DNA of 64,000 nt, taken from the NCBI RefSeq assembly GCF_030272615.1, contig NC_081410.1:507245942-507309941 (forward strand). Direction: 5' to 3'. This DNA comes from Cryptomeria japonica. Taxonomy: Eukaryota > Streptophyta > Pinopsida > Cupressales > Cupressaceae. Shown here one piece after another: positions 23,772 through 35,869 of this stretch. The translations under genes and the position numbers were made by a program. How positions within the stretch are numbered: the stretch's first letter is position 1; each line of letters begins with the position of its first letter. The notes beneath the pieces are model-generated. The model saw nothing but the letters and a program-made list of their open reading frames with translations, did not search any database and was not told where the DNA came from.

Positions 23772-24972
23772 TATTAGACAATTTAAATAACTGAAAGACA
23801 ATTGAGAGGGGGGTGAATCAATTGTCACTAGACTACCGAAACCCAAAAGATCAATACTAGAATGCATAAACCAAATACCAAAATAGAAAATAAACCAATT
23901 AAGCATAAGAAATAATCAAAGAATAAATACCATCCACATGACACCAAAATTTATACGTAGAAAACTTGGTAAAGGGAAAAACCACGCTAGAAAGCCTACC
24001 CACAGTCAGATAATACTTTTGCAATAAGTATGTGAATTACAAATGAGGGGCTCGGACTTGCAGGAAGGCCAACAATCTAGAGCGCACTTCTCATCACAAA
24101 AGGAGTCTCACTAACTACACAAATATCTAGACTAAAATCCAGAGAAACGAATGAACTGCAAAGATAGCATCTCCTATGCCTGAATATAGTTCTGGTTAAG
24201 CTCAATACTAGAGGAATAATTCCTCTTACATAAACCCAACTTGATCACCAATAATCAACCAAATCCTCTGCCTGAATGATTATTACATTATTTACTCCTT
24301 GCATATCCATATCCCATTCCATGATGATCTATAATCAAATATTACATCATACATATACAAACCCTCGACCATAAACACTTAGGCTAGCCACCAGACAATA
24401 AAACAATTACATAATTACAAAACATGTTGGACTAAGATCAAACAAATAATATCCAACCCATAAGACATCTCATAAACACATCAAGAGGTCCAATCCACAC
24501 GTTACATTAAGCCTATCCCTAACCTAGATACACCAAAACCCAATTTAGGTCCACACATGCTAAAGAAATAATCCCAATCAACCAAGTCTCGAACATGATC
24601 ACCATCAGCATCCTGAAACTTCACCAGAAGTTGTACCAACACCACTTATGTAGTTCATCAAATATCTTCATCAAATCTCTATCGGTGAGACCCTCACCGG
24701 AACCACAACCCAACCTTCCAAACAATCAGGATAGCATCTGATCACCAGAACAAAACCAATTGACTGAACATGAACATGAGTAACATGAATAAGCGAATTC
24801 CATAACCCAAACATACCAGATCATACTGGATTATGCTGGATCCAATCTAACCAAAAACCAAACAACCTACCGGGACCAGAACGGTGCCAGTAAAGCATCC
24901 CAAATAGTTAGTGTTGACATCAATGACAAAATATCAGTGCAACACATAATCAATTCCTCCAAATGGCCAACA
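23772..24972 (-). repeat. 5' LTR of element B
   Basis: Pairs with 10411-11631 over its full length. It ends GGCCAACA at 24972, so the minus strand starts TGTTGGCCATTTGG, and is followed by the CATAT duplication. Confidence 0.9.
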
Positions 24973-24977
24973 CATAT

Positions 24978-26738
24978 ATAATATATTTAATAGCTGGAAT
25001 TATATAGATTGGGGAAAATATTATGTATTCTAGTAATGCACATCCGTGAATGGTCGGCTCTACAAATATTATCTATGCATTCTTGGCTTCCATCGAGTTA
25101 CGCTTTGGATAGGATTTGAGATTTGGTTTCTATTATATCCTTGTTATTGTTCGAGGATTCAAGAATTTGTTTATTCTCTGTAGTGTTCTATGTTCAGACT
25201 CAATGTTGTGTCGACCATTTATGAGAAATATTTTATTATGGTTTATGGTTCATTGTTTTGTTTATATCATTTGTTTCCTATGATTCGGGCGTCTCTTTTG
25301 AGCCTTTATTTGTAGATTTTTGATACTTGACTGATTTTATTTTTATTCTTGTAAGTTTATTATTTTTTTTGTGAGTATTCTAGACAAATGTACTAAAAGA
25401 ATATATGTGCTATTTCCCTTGTCATATGTGCTATTTCATTAAGTATATGCATTGTTTTACCTGTCGAATGCACTGTTTTGTTTCTCATATGTATTTTTGA
25501 ATAGTTAAAAAGCGCGGAAACCTTATGTATGCACTCAAACATTATGTATAGGCATTGAATCCTTGGGTAAAAGAATTGCAAGATTTTGCGATTGCGCTTT
25601 TGAACATTTTAAATGTGCTACACAATTATGTAAATGCGCAATTACGGTTGTTTTTTGTGTTTTGAGCGTTTTTCTATATTTCTGAGTATTAGTTTGGGTT
25701 TTTTCGATTTCTTAGTTGATCTTGTAGTTTTTCTAGAGGTTGTGCTATGTTTTGGGGTGCTTTAGGATGTCTAGAGTAATATTGTGATGCATTATTTGAT
25801 CATTTGTATTGCTGCAAGAGGAGTACTGCCTTGGCATGTTGATGGTTCTTTTCTCTATGATATTGTGTGATCTATGAGATCTATGCAGATTATTCTATTG
25901 GCTCAATATGTATTTATGATGTTTGATCTTGGATAGCCTGATTGTGTTTTGTGGGCCTTCTTGCTTGATTGTTTATGTTGTTAAGGCATAGAATCATGAT
26001 TAGGCAGAGTGGGCTTTTGTTAGTCTACCGAGGTTATGAGGAATGGACTGCTAGGATTATTTTATAATAGAGTCGGGGTCTAGACCATTTGGATATCTCA
26101 TTGGATGTTTTCCATTGTAATTGATAAGTGATAACTTAATAATTAATATTAGGTGGGTTGGGTAAAGTAACTCATTTAAGAAAGATAATAAATGTGTTTT
26201 GTAATACCCATCTAATGGATTAGAGACCAGAGTGAGGTGATAGATTTGGTAACCGAGTAAACCAAGATTTGGTAACCGAGTAAACCATACTACCTTGATT
26301 TCCTTAAAGGTTGAGATGGTTCCACATGTGTATCCTATTTGGTAGCATGTGAGGAATCTTTTTCCCTATATGCTAGTCCTAGTTCCTTATGTCTTGTTGA
26401 TGAGTCACGTCTGGAGGTTTCTTTGTTGTTGGTATGGTTTTCCTTGGTTTGTGTTAGAGTTGTTTAATCATGGTTGTTAAGTGTCAGCTTAGATCTAGAG
26501 TGTGTGTGGGCTCTTGTGTCATCTCCTAGTATGGGGAGTGGTTCCACACTATTGGGTGGTTGGTGCCTTTCTTCCATTGGGATTCTTTTCTTGGATTCTT
26601 TGCATAGATGTGGATCTCTTATCTCTTCAGTTCATGGATGGATATTCATAGTAGATTATTGTACATGATTCATTTAATGTGTATATGTAATTATATTGAG
26701 AACTATGCTCATTGTTGTAAAAGACATTGTATTCATGT
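24978..26738 (+). repeat. 3' LTR of element A, second segment
   Basis: AT-rich non-coding sequence between B and D that continues the element A LTR. Its end, CATGT (26734-26738), is the target duplicated by element D. A short direct repeat (TTTGGTAACCGAGTAAACCA) occurs twice at about 26245-26290. Confidence 0.65.
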
Positions 26739-28109
26739 TGTTGGCATTGCATAAAGATTGCATTGAAGAAGTTTATTAGGAAGTGTTGTCATTGATATCA
26801 ATAGCAAATAGTAATGAAGTCATAAAGCAACCAGTAATGAAGCAATGAAGAATAATCAGTAACCCTATCCAGTTGAGAAGAAGAACCCTAACAAATGAAG
26901 CTTGGAGATTGGTTGTGATGATTTATGACCCAATGATGATCGGTGATGAAGATGCCATGAAAGCATGTTGCACGTGTTGAGTTTTGAGATGGTTTTGGCA
27001 TGTAAAGATAATCGTTTATCTTGGGAATGATCAAATTCATAGTATGAAGTGTCAAACGTGTGATGTGTTACAAGATTCAAAGTGCAATGATCCAGGAGCG
27101 GTTGTAGATGCCTCAAAGAATGTAAAATTGATTGCATGTAATCTAACGGTCAACATTGAACTGATGTGTTTGTAATCTCTATGAGAATTTAGGGTTTGTG
27201 TTGTGTTACCAACCTAATGTTTTTTTTTATAAGGTCGATGGATTAATTGAATGAGTTGTTGGAAAATTTGATTAAGTGTGAAAATGATTATTGCCGAATC
27301 GGGAGGTGTGTCTGCACAATGATGTGAAGGAAGATAGGAGCAATAAAGGATCTGATTTAGCAAGGAAGTTCTATTTCCAGATTGCTCAAAGAACCAATTT
27401 TTCTCTAACCATTACAACAATTTGAAATCCCCTGACAAGGTAAGCTCTAATAGGCTTGTTGTTAAAATCCTCTAAACAAGTGATCCATTAGCTTGGATTT
27501 GAAATCCTCCACTAAGGTTACCTTTAACAAGGTATTACTTTTAACAAGGTATTTGTGGTCATTTGCTTAACCGGGTGGTCCTTAACCAGATCTGTTCCTA
27601 ATAGAAAATTATTGTATAAGCTTCTGACTAGGCTTGGCTCCTAACAGGGCAAACTTCATAAGAGTTCAAAATACTTTGTTGGTATTCATCCCCACCATCA
27701 TTTTTCCCATTTAGGTGTCCACATGAAAAATCATTGTGTCAAGTGGTGAATGATTTTGTGGATGTGTTTTTAGTATGGATATGAATGATTGGTAAATATG
27801 CATAGTTATATCTAAATGATTGGAAATGATCTGAAATATGTTATTATTGGTATTAATGAAGTGGTTTAAGGTTTTGGTCAAAGGATATTTAAGTTTCAGA
27901 TCTGTTGCATTATATCACTGAAGTATTACGTCAATCGTTAAGGTTTAACAGAGTAGCTACAAATTTGATAAAGTGACTAAACCAGTAAAAAATGAGAGTT
28001 GATTCTAAGTTGAAAATAAGTTTGGTGAAAATTTAGTTTATTCTTCAACTACTGATTCAGCCCCCCTCTAAGTGGTTGACTGAATCTTTATAGTTTCATC
28101 ATATTATCA
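26739..28109 (+). repeat. 5' LTR of element D
   Basis: 1,371 bases. Contains the ATCCCCACC...TTTTTCCCATT...TCCACAT block and, close to its end, CTGATTCAGCCCCCCTCT, motifs shared with the other Copia-like LTRs here. Confidence 0.92.
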
Positions 28110-28124
28110 ATTGGTATCAGATCC
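28110..28124 (+). promoter_or_regulatory. tRNA primer-binding site of element D
   Basis: ATTGGTATCAGATCC directly follows the LTR end: initiator-Met type with one change (GATCC for GAGCC). Confidence 0.88.
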
Positions 28125-28179
28125 TTCTGGGTCCTCTTGAGTATAAGCCTAATAGCTTGAGAAAAAGTTCCAAGAGAAA

Positions 28180-29215
28180 ATGATGAAGAGAGAGGGTATG
28201 AAGTTCAACAGAGATAACTATAGAATCTACAGTGATAGGATGAAGATTTACATCAAGAGCTTAGGAAGTCAATATTGGGATTAGGTTGTTACTAAGTATA
28301 GCTTGCCTAGTGGAACTCTGACAGATGATTAGATGAAGGAGCTATAGGAGAACAACCAAGCATTGGAAGCCATCATCAGTACCTTGTCAGATTCAGGAAC
28401 ATGTTGATGTTCATGGATTGGAGATTGCACATGAAGTTTGGAAGAAATTGGAATAAATCAATGGCAGTTATGAGAATGTAAAGATAGTCAAGGAAGAGAG
28501 TCTCAGAGGAAAATTTGATGATATGAGAATGGCTAAAGGTGAAAACATTCAATAGTATGGTCAGAGAATCAAGGAGATAGTTGGAAAAATAAAAAGTGTT
28601 GGAGGTACAATGGAGGATGCCACTATGGTTAGCAAGGTATTGAGAACCCTTCTATCAGTCTATGCTATCAAATTTGCATCCATTCAAGAACTCAAATCTA
28701 TTTACAAGACAAAGGTAACTCTTGACTCTATCATTGCTAAATTGACTACATTCAAATTAAATGGTTTTGATGGAAGTGTTCAGAGCTTAGAATTTGCATT
28801 TAAACCCTCAGCCTCAACCCCATGAGTAAGGAAAAGAAAAGAAGTAAGTTATATTCATGAATCTAGATCCAATAGAGAGGTAGATGATGATGATAGCCTA
28901 AAGGAATTTGAAGCATTATTGGCGAAGCGGTTAACTAGAGGTACCGGTAAGTATAGAGGTAAATTACCACTTAAATGTTTTGCATGGAACTAGATAGGAC
29001 ATATTGCTACTAACTGTCATAATGGAGATAAAGAGGAAAAATGAGAGAAATATAGAAGTTTAAAGGAAAAGGAAAAATAAATTGTCTCATTGCAGTGGAT
29101 GAAGGTATTGTAGATGAAGATTCTGAGGAAGATACAAATGAGGAAATTGTCTTTATTACTATTAAAGAAGACATATAAGATCAGAAGGCATTGGTTTCTC
29201 ACTTGGATAATTCAG
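28180..29215 (+). pseudogene. gag of Copia element D
   Basis: The start at 28180 gives MMKREGMKFNRDNYRIYSDRMKIYIKSL, the usual FxxxNYxxWxxxM-type N-terminus of Copia gag. A better preserved part at 28610-28825 contains VSKVLRTLLSVYAIKFASIQEL and LTTFKLNGFD. The zinc knuckle near 28975-29020 reads CFAWN.IGHIATNC, with the second Cys changed to Trp and a stop inside. In-frame stops are already present near 28284 (TAG) and 28331. It can no longer make a capsid protein. Confidence 0.88.
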
Positions 29216-29700
29216 ATGTCTAGATTATTGATAGTGGTTGTTCACACCACATGACTTGTGACCGGAGCAAGTTTCTAACATTGGTCAAATTTGATGGAGG
29301 TGTTGTCAGATTTGGGAATAACTCTCCCTACATGGTGAAAGACAAAGGATCCATTTCCCTGAATGGTAAGAGTAGTGCAGATGATGTCTACTGGGTTGAA
29401 AGTCTGAAACACAATCTTTTGAGTGTTGCTCAACTCAATGAAAAAGGTTATGTTAGAATTCAAGATTGGAGTTTGCAAGATCTTTGGAAGAAAAGGTGAA
29501 CTGATTGCAATAGGCAAACAAAGAATAGGTAATCTTTTTCACTTAAATTATATATTCAACAATTGTTTGATTGCAAAAGTAGAAGATAGGTGGCTTTGGC
29601 ATCAGAGGTTTTGTCATGTAAATTTTGATAACATTGTAAAATTCAGCAAGTCAAAATCAGTAGACAATTGGTGAACCCAATCTGAAAGGAATGTGAGTTA
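29216..29700 (+). pseudogene. Protease and pre-integrase region of element D
   Basis: IIDSGCSHHMTCDRSKF at 29224-29275 holds the aspartic-protease active site (Asp codon at 29230). Next come VKDKGSISLNG and VYWVESLKHNLLSVAQL (about 29340-29440), the conserved segment before integrase. LWHQRFCHVNF (about 29590-29625) begins the zinc-binding part of integrase. A frameshift lies near 29440. Confidence 0.9.
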
Positions 29701-30640
29701 GGGAAAATGACAACCTCAACCTTCAAGAGAAAATCTTTCTTAGCTAAACATTTGCTAGATTTGGTTCATACTGACCTATGTAGACCAATGAAGACTAGGA
29801 GTATTCAAGGTGATCGATACTTCATGACATTTACCAATGACTACTCAAGAATGATGTGGGTCACATTCTTGAAAGACAAGACAAAAGCATTTAGCAAATT
29901 TAAAGCATTCAGAGCCTTGGTTGCGAATGAAAGTGAAAGGAAGTAAAATGTGTAAGAACTGATCAAGGTGGTGAATTTACTTTAGAGGAATTCACTAGAT
30001 AATGTGAAAATAATGGGATCAAGAGGAAGCTATTTGCACCAAGGACACCATGACAGAAAGGTATTGTAGAAAGGAACAACCAGTTAGTGGTTGAAGCTGC
30101 TAGGACTATGGTAATCCAAGGAGGTGTAGCTAAGACATTTTGGAGAAGCTACCAACACAACTATTTTTAGAATGAATTGGATACTGGTCAAAAGAGGTAA
30201 AGACAAAACACCCTATGAATACTGGTATCGTAGATCACCGAATGTCAGTTTAAAATTTTTGGAACCAAATATTTTATTAAAAGAAGTGATTATATTAGTA
30301 AGTTTGATGCCAAAAGTGATGAAGGCATATTTATTGGTTACTCCACCAAGAGAAAAGATTACAAGTGCTACAACAATGAGACTAAGAAGATCATTGAATG
30401 TGTCAATGTACAAGTAGATGAATTTCCTAAAAAATATGAAGAAACCAGCAAGAAGGAGGAAGAAGAAGAATCAAACACACTATTTTTGGAACCGGAACTG
30501 GTAAAGCCAGAAGTTGGAGGACTAAACATAGAAGTCCCAGTTCAACTGGAATAGGAAGGTCCAATAGAAGATGAAGAAAGTGAAGAAGAAGAAGAACCTG
30601 AAAAACCAAGATCATGTTATTCCAAGGTGTGTCAGACTCA
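29701..30640 (+). pseudogene. Integrase core of element D
   Basis: LLDLVHTDLCRPMKTRSIQGDRYFMTF (29755-29830) contains the first catalytic Asp. NDYSRMMWVTFLKDK follows, then a DQGGEF-like block near 29965 (TDQGGEF in another frame) for the second Asp. The third acidic motif is in GIVERNNQLVVEAARTM near 30065-30110. TPYEYWYRRSPNVS (30210-30250) marks the C-terminal part. Several stops and shifts. The region after 30420 is Glu/Lys/Pro-rich, as is usual before Copia RT. Confidence 0.9.
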
Positions 30641-30789
30641 ATCACAACCTCGATCAGATTATTGGAGACAAGAAAGAAGGTGTGTTAACTAGAAGAAGAC
30701 TAAGAGAAAAATCTTGTATGATCTCCACCATTGAGCATAGAATAGCAAAAGAAGCATTTGTAGATGAAGACTTGATCAGATAGAGAAGA

Positions 30790-32226
30790 ATAATACATGG
30801 TAATTGGTGCCCAGATCAAAAAACAAGAATGTAATAGGTACAAAGTGGGTATTCATAAACAAATTGAATGAAGATGGAGCAGTGGTCAGGAATAAAGGTA
30901 GACTGGTATGCAAAGGATATGCACAAGAGGAAGGTAAAGATAATGGTGAGACATTTGTACCAATAGCAAGATTGGAAGGAGTAAGGACTCTAATTGCATT
31001 TGCAACATATAGAGGATTTAAGGTATATCAGATGGATGTTAAATCAACATTCTTAAGTGGAATATTGGAAGAAGACGTCTACATAGAATAGCCAGATGGT
31101 TATGCATTGACTAAAGAAAAAAATATGGTGTGAAAGCTTCATAAGGAACTATATGGATTGAAACAAGCACCAAGAGCATGGTATGAAAGATTACACTCTC
31201 ACTTAGTAAAGATAGGTTTTCAAAGAACTAGTGAAGATAGTAACATATATATCAAGATAAAAGGAGATAAAATACTGGTAAGTGAGGTATTTGTTGATGA
31301 TATCATTTTTGGAGGTAATGATGACATGTGTCATGATTTTGCTAATGAAATGAAGAATGAATTTGAGATGTCACTGGTGGGTGAGATAAAAAAATTCATA
31401 GGTTTGCAAATCCAACAGCTGAAGGAAGGAAGTTTTATCACACAATCTAAGTATGTGAAGGAAGTGTTGAGAACTTTTGGAATGGGAGATTGTAAACTAG
31501 TTGGAACACCAATGGTTACACGTTGTAAATTGTCAAAGGAAGATGATGAAAAGAAATATACATCTATGATAGGTGAGCTACATTATGTTGTCCACAATAG
31601 AATGGACATTGCTCATGTAGTAGGATTGGTTGCTAGATTTCAGAAAAATCCGAAGGAGTCACACACGATTGCAACCAAAAGAATTTTCAGATACTTGAAA
31701 GGCACAATATATTATGGATTATGGTATCTATATGTAGGAGACTTTGACTTAAAATTCTATACTAATGCATATTGGGCAGACATTGTTGATGATAGGAAAA
31801 GTACAACCAGAGGATCATTTTTTCTTGGAGGCAGATTAGTGTCTTGGAAAAAGAAGAAAAATAGTTGCATCTCTTAATCAACAACAAAAGATGGTATGTT
31901 GTAACTTACATGAATTGTACACAAGAAATTTGGATGAAGCACATATTGGAAGGTTTCAAGTTGAAGATATTAGAACCGGTAAGAATTTTCTGTGATAACA
32001 CAAGTGCTATAAATATTTCTAAGAACCCAATATTGCATGCTAGGATAAAGCATACAAAGCTAAAGTATCATTTCCTGAGAGAGAACGTTCAAAGAAAAGA
32101 TGTATCATTGGACCATGTTTCGACTAATTAACAACTAGCATATATTTTTACTAAGCCTCTACTTAAGGCTACATTTGAATATCTTAGAGGTGAGTTAGGG
32201 GTTGTACCCCTACATCAAGTCAATTA
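30790..32226 (+). pseudogene. Reverse transcriptase and RNase H of element D
   Basis: RT begins about NVIGTKWVF (30830) and continues NKGRLVCKGYAQ, YQMDVKSTFLSG (about 31025-31060) and [12 protein letters not shown] (about 31150-31185). The catalytic FVDDI is at 31290-31304. The connection and RNase H follow: TPMVTRCKLS, RIFRYLKGTIYYGLWY, DDRKSTTRGSFFLGG, IFCDNTSAINISKNP and HTKLKYHFLRE. The end IFTKPL..ATFEYLR closes at 32226. The stretch 31158-31877 is open for 239 codons, the longest intact piece of pol in this window. Stops near 31090 and 31130 and a shift at about 31870 break the rest. Confidence 0.95.
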
Positions 32227-32626
32227 AGAAGATATGGAAGACATTAATCCCAGAGCCTATTGAAATCTTGAAGGGCTAGTGAAGAATGGAGCTACTCCAC
32301 AGGGGGTTCAACTAATTGCAGATTGGTGAAGCATGGATAAGAAAAATAATGGTTTACCTTCACTTTGGCATTGTTGTCAAAGGGGGAGAAAAGTATATGA
32401 CTGAGGGACAAAAAGGAAAAGTATATGATTGATAGCCTTATATATTAAGGAGAGAAGACAGATTGCAAAATAGTTACTGACAAAAGACGTGAAGATACAA
32501 TAGAAGGATAGTTTATGTTGAAAAATGTAAACCAGGATTCCTATACAATCATTTGAAGGATACTATATGTTTTACTCTCAATCATGACAATCAATTGGTA
32601 TTGACATTTGTATTATGATCAATGCC
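32227..32626 (+). other. 3' non-coding region of element D
   Basis: About 400 bases between the end of RNase H and the polypurine tract, with no gene. It contains two GGGGGAG-type purine runs (near 32300 and 32385) resembling the terminal tract. Confidence 0.7.
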
Positions 32627-32638
32627 AAAGGGGGAGAA
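32627..32638 (+). promoter_or_regulatory. Polypurine tract of element D
   Basis: AAAGGGGGAGAA directly precedes TGTTGGCATTG, the start of the 3' LTR. Confidence 0.88.
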
Positions 32639-33980
32639 TGTTGGCATTGCATGAAGATTGCATTGAAGAAGTTTATTAGGAAGTGTTGTCATTGATGCCA
32701 ATAGCAATGGGTAATGAAGTAGTGAAGATCAACTGGTAAACCTATCTAGTTAAGAATTAGAACCCTAACTGATGAAGCTTGGAGATCGGCTGTGATGATT
32801 TATGACTGAATGATGATCGGTGATGAAGATTCCCATAAAGCATGTTGCACATGATGAGTTTTGAGATGGTTTTGGCTCGTAAAGATAACCGTTTATCTTG
32901 GGAATGATCAAATTCATAGTATGAAGTGTCAAATATGTGATGTGTTACAAGATTCAAAGTGCGACAATACAAGAGCGATTGTAGATGCCTAGAAGAATGT
33001 AAAGTTCATTGCATGTAATCTAACAATCAAGATTGAACCAATGTGTTTGTAATCTCAATAAAAATTTTAGGGTTTGTGTTGTGTTACCAACCTAATGTAT
33101 TTTTTTATAAGGTCGATGGATTGATTGAATGATTTGTTGGCAAATTTGATTGTGTGAAAGTGATTATTGCCAAACCAGGAGGTGTGTCTACAGAATGATG
33201 TGAAGGCAGATAGGAGCGATAAAGGATCTAAGTCAACAAGGAAGTTCTATTTCCAAATCAATCAAAGAACCTGTTGTTCTCTAACCATTACAATAATTTG
33301 AAATCCCCTCACAAGGTAAGCTCTAACAGGAATGTTGTTAAAATCCTCTAATCAAGTGATCCATTAGCTTGGATTTGAAATCCTCCACTGAGGTTACCTT
33401 GTATTACCTTTAACAGGGTATTTGTAGTCAATCCCTTAATTGGGTGGTCCTTAATCAGATATGTTCCTAACAAAATATTCTTGTATAAGCTTTTAACCAG
33501 GATTGGCTCCTAATAGGGTGAACTTTAGAAGAGGTCAAAAAACTTGTGGGAATTTATCCCCAATGTTGTTTTTCCCATTTGGGTTTCCACATTAAAAATC
33601 ATTGTGTCAAGTGGTGAATAATTTTGTGGATGTGTTTTTGGTATGGTTGATATGAATGATTGGTAAATCTACATAGTTATATCTAAATTATTGGAAATTA
33701 TTTGAAATATGTTATTATTGGTATTAGTGATGTGTTTTAAGGTTTTGGTCAAAGAATATTTAAGTTTCAGATCTATTGCATTATATCACTGAAGTATTAG
33801 GTCAACCGGTAAGGTTTAACATAGCAGCTGCAGATTTGATAAAGTGACTAAACTGGTAAACTTTGAGAGTTGATTCTTAGTTGAAAATAAGTTTGGTGAA
33901 AATTTAGTTTATTCTTCAACTACTAATTCACCCCCCCTCTCAGTGGTTGACCGGATCTTTACAGTTTCATCATATTATCA
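32639..33980 (+). repeat. 3' LTR of element D
   Basis: 1,342 bases pairing with 26739-28109. It is followed by CATGT, the target duplication. Confidence 0.92.
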
Positions 33981-33985
33981 CATGT

Positions 33986-34541
33986 ATCAAGTGTATCTTG
34001 AGAATGTTTAATAATGAGGATATTTGATATTGTATCTATGGATGTGTACTTAGTTCTATGCTTGTAATGATGTAATTAGTCCATATTGCTATGGTTAATA
34101 ATGTGGTAATTGGTAATGAAATGTTTATTGGATGTTAAAAGAAATGAATGGTTGAGATTAGGAACATTTGGTATTGGTTCTTTAAAATGAACCTAATGGG
34201 GTTAATTGGTAGTTGCATTATTGAAGATTGCTTTTAGGGTAGATAGATTAGAAAAGATCTTACATATGTGCATGGAAGGAATAGTTGATAATATAAGCAG
34301 TGTGTATTGGATTGCTTGTAAATTATAAAGTTGTTGCTTATGATTAGTGGTATAAGTAATGACGTTGATTTACCCTAGGGAAGTTAGATGTTATTGATGT
34401 AGTTTTGTTTAATTTTGCTTGCGTATCTCATTGGTGCTCATGTTCATATTGGTTTGTTACTACTGATATAATGAATGCTATTGCATATAAGAAGTTATTG
34501 TATTGGATGTATTTGTCTAGGTTGTTTTGGTGGGCATTACA
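33986..34541 (+). repeat. 3' LTR of element A, last segment
   Basis: From 34139 onward it matches the 5' remnant (6695-7152) and ends GGCATTACA. This match ties the 3' LTR segments around B and D to element A. Confidence 0.82.
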
Positions 34542-35147
34542 TTATTCAAAATTATGTGAATGACTAACTTCCACACATATAAGGTCAATTTTAGATACTC
34601 TAGGTTTAGTTTCACAAGTGTGACATTGAACCTAAAGTAGGATGAATAATTTATTCATCATGATATGTCTAATTAAAATATGCTAGTTCTAATTAAGTGA
34701 ATTGTGTTATAAATCTCAAACCCTTTAAATAAAATCCATTAGGCAAAGAAGAGAGGTCTCATAAGTAGTGAAACAGACAAGAACTAAAGACCACTGAACA
34801 CAACAAAAATACTAAAAACCATACAAAAAATGAGGAATAAAGACCAACCAAAAAGAACCATAGGAAACAACTACTGATTTTCTAAAAGACTAGGGTCCTT
34901 CATACCCTACCACTCTAGATTGAGAATATTCAACTTCTCTAGAAAATACAACCACCTAAAAGAAGAAATCTCCTTGGAGGGGGTATCTGAGGAGACCACG
35001 ACTAAGATTGAGTAGAATGAATCCAAACAGTGAAATTCCTGTTGATTCCATGTCCAAAATGATTCAACATAGGAAAGAGTTGTGAATGGAAACTTTTAAA
35101 TATATCACTTGGGGTGAAATACGACATCAGAACCACTATCACCACCT
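34542..35147. other. Gene-free flank of element A
   Basis: AT-rich sequence with no recognised gene or repeat. It may be the 3' trailer of the minus-strand relics to its right. Confidence 0.45.
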
Positions 35148-35564
35148 TCAATTCCTTGAGCAAATGTAGCCTATAGAAGCCATTCTACAAATTAGTAATT
35201 TCTTTCCTTTCAATAAGAAACTCTTAATGTCCCTTGTATAATTTCTTTTGAGTTTCTTAGAAAAAGAACCCCTTCCAAAAAGGAGACAAGTAGCTACAAT
35301 AATAAGATTAGTAGAAACATTAAAGGATAACCATATGATTTCAACGCTCCCATTTTTCCAAGAAATAGTATACTTGGTGGAAAGACAAGGATTATAGCCA
35401 ATCATCACTTCTAAATAGGATAAGAAGTTCCCCTTTTCAAAAGTTATCCATAAAACACCATCATTCATTGGGGACTCATAATTGTTGGGCTCCACTTGAA
35501 TCAAATCACCACCCCTGGTAGGCCAAATCTTAATAGTAAAAGAAACTTTACTCATAACAGACAA
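35148..35564 (-). CDS. Unrecognised 138-codon open frame
   Basis: An uninterrupted frame in a region where most others are broken. The protein starts MSVMSKVSFTIKIWPTRGGD and includes GVLWITFEKGNF, YTISWKNGSVEIIWLSF and FSKKLKRNYTRDIKSFLLKG. Composition looks protein-like (mixed, with Trp, Cys and charged residues), unlike the simple-repeat frames. It lies downstream, on the same strand, of the LINE RNase H relic but does not resemble any LINE domain I know. It may be part of another transposon protein. It has no clear promoter or partner genes. Confidence 0.3.
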   Translation of the reverse strand: MSVMSKVSFTIKIWPTRGGDLIQVEPNNYESPMNDGVLWITFEKGNFLSYLEVMIGYNPCLSTKYTISWKNGSVEIIWLSFNVSTNLIIVATCLLFGRGSFSKKLKRNYTRDIKSFLLKGKKLLICRMASIGYICSRN

Positions 35565-35869
35565 ATTAGGAAAGTTAGATACAAAAAGTAGAAAAAAATA
35601 GACTATACTAATATTTAAAAAAAAACCTATCCAAAAAAAGGAAACGACTTTCCCGAATTAGGATAATGGTTGTAGTGATAGATGAAACAAAATAAAGATA
35701 CTTGTAAAAAAATGGTAGAGCACATATCAAATATCAACATTAAATCTTTGACCTTTTAGGATCATGATACACACATCAGTAGTGAGGTCATGCATAGAGG
35801 TCCACACCTTCAAATTATGCATGAAGGGAGCCAAATTTTCCATCCTATCTACTAATATGTTCCCTTATC

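Larger units (their letters stand above)
10411..24972 (-). mobile_element. Element B: nearly complete Copia retrotransposon, interrupted by element C
   Basis: Both ends match as LTRs (10411-11631 and 23772-24972), flanked by the 5-bp duplication CATAT at 10406-10410 and 24973-24977. Transcription would run right to left: LTR, primer site (23753-23770), gag, protease, then integrase, RT and RNase H, a polypurine tract near 11632-11646, LTR. Without C and its target duplication the element is about 6.99 kb. Integrase before RT identifies Ty1/Copia. All reading frames have stops or shifts. A solo LTR of the same family lies at 39004-40255 on the plus strand. Confidence 0.92.
26739..33980 (+). 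mobile_element. Element D: complete but decayed Copia retrotransposon
   Basis: LTRs at 26739-28109 and 32639-33980 both begin TGTTGGCATTGCAT and end CATATTATCA. The duplication CATGT sits at 26734-26738 and 33981-33985. The order primer site, gag, protease, integrase, RT, RNase H, polypurine tract is complete. Total length is about 7.24 kb. Reading frames carry many stops and shifts. The LTRs differ by several small indels (for example about 18 bases missing from the right copy near its start), so the insertion is not recent. Confidence 0.95.
6695..34541 (+). mobile_element. Element A: gag-only Ty3/gypsy-type LTR retrotransposon, 5' truncated, carrying nested insertions
   Basis: The outermost element of the stack consists of a 5' LTR remnant (6695-7152), primer site, decayed gag (7326 to about 8815), polypurine tract (8889-8900) and a 3' LTR starting TGTAGTGTCC at 8901. 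The 3' LTR ends at 34541 with GGCATTACA, the same end as the 5' remnant. Removing B and D with their target duplications leaves a 3' LTR of about 3.8 kb. Only its last ~455 bases survive in the 5' copy. Protease, RT, RNase H and integrase are absent: gag runs within about 80 bases into the polypurine tract. The 5' truncation removes the left target duplication, so the insertion site cannot be confirmed that way. Confidence 0.75.
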
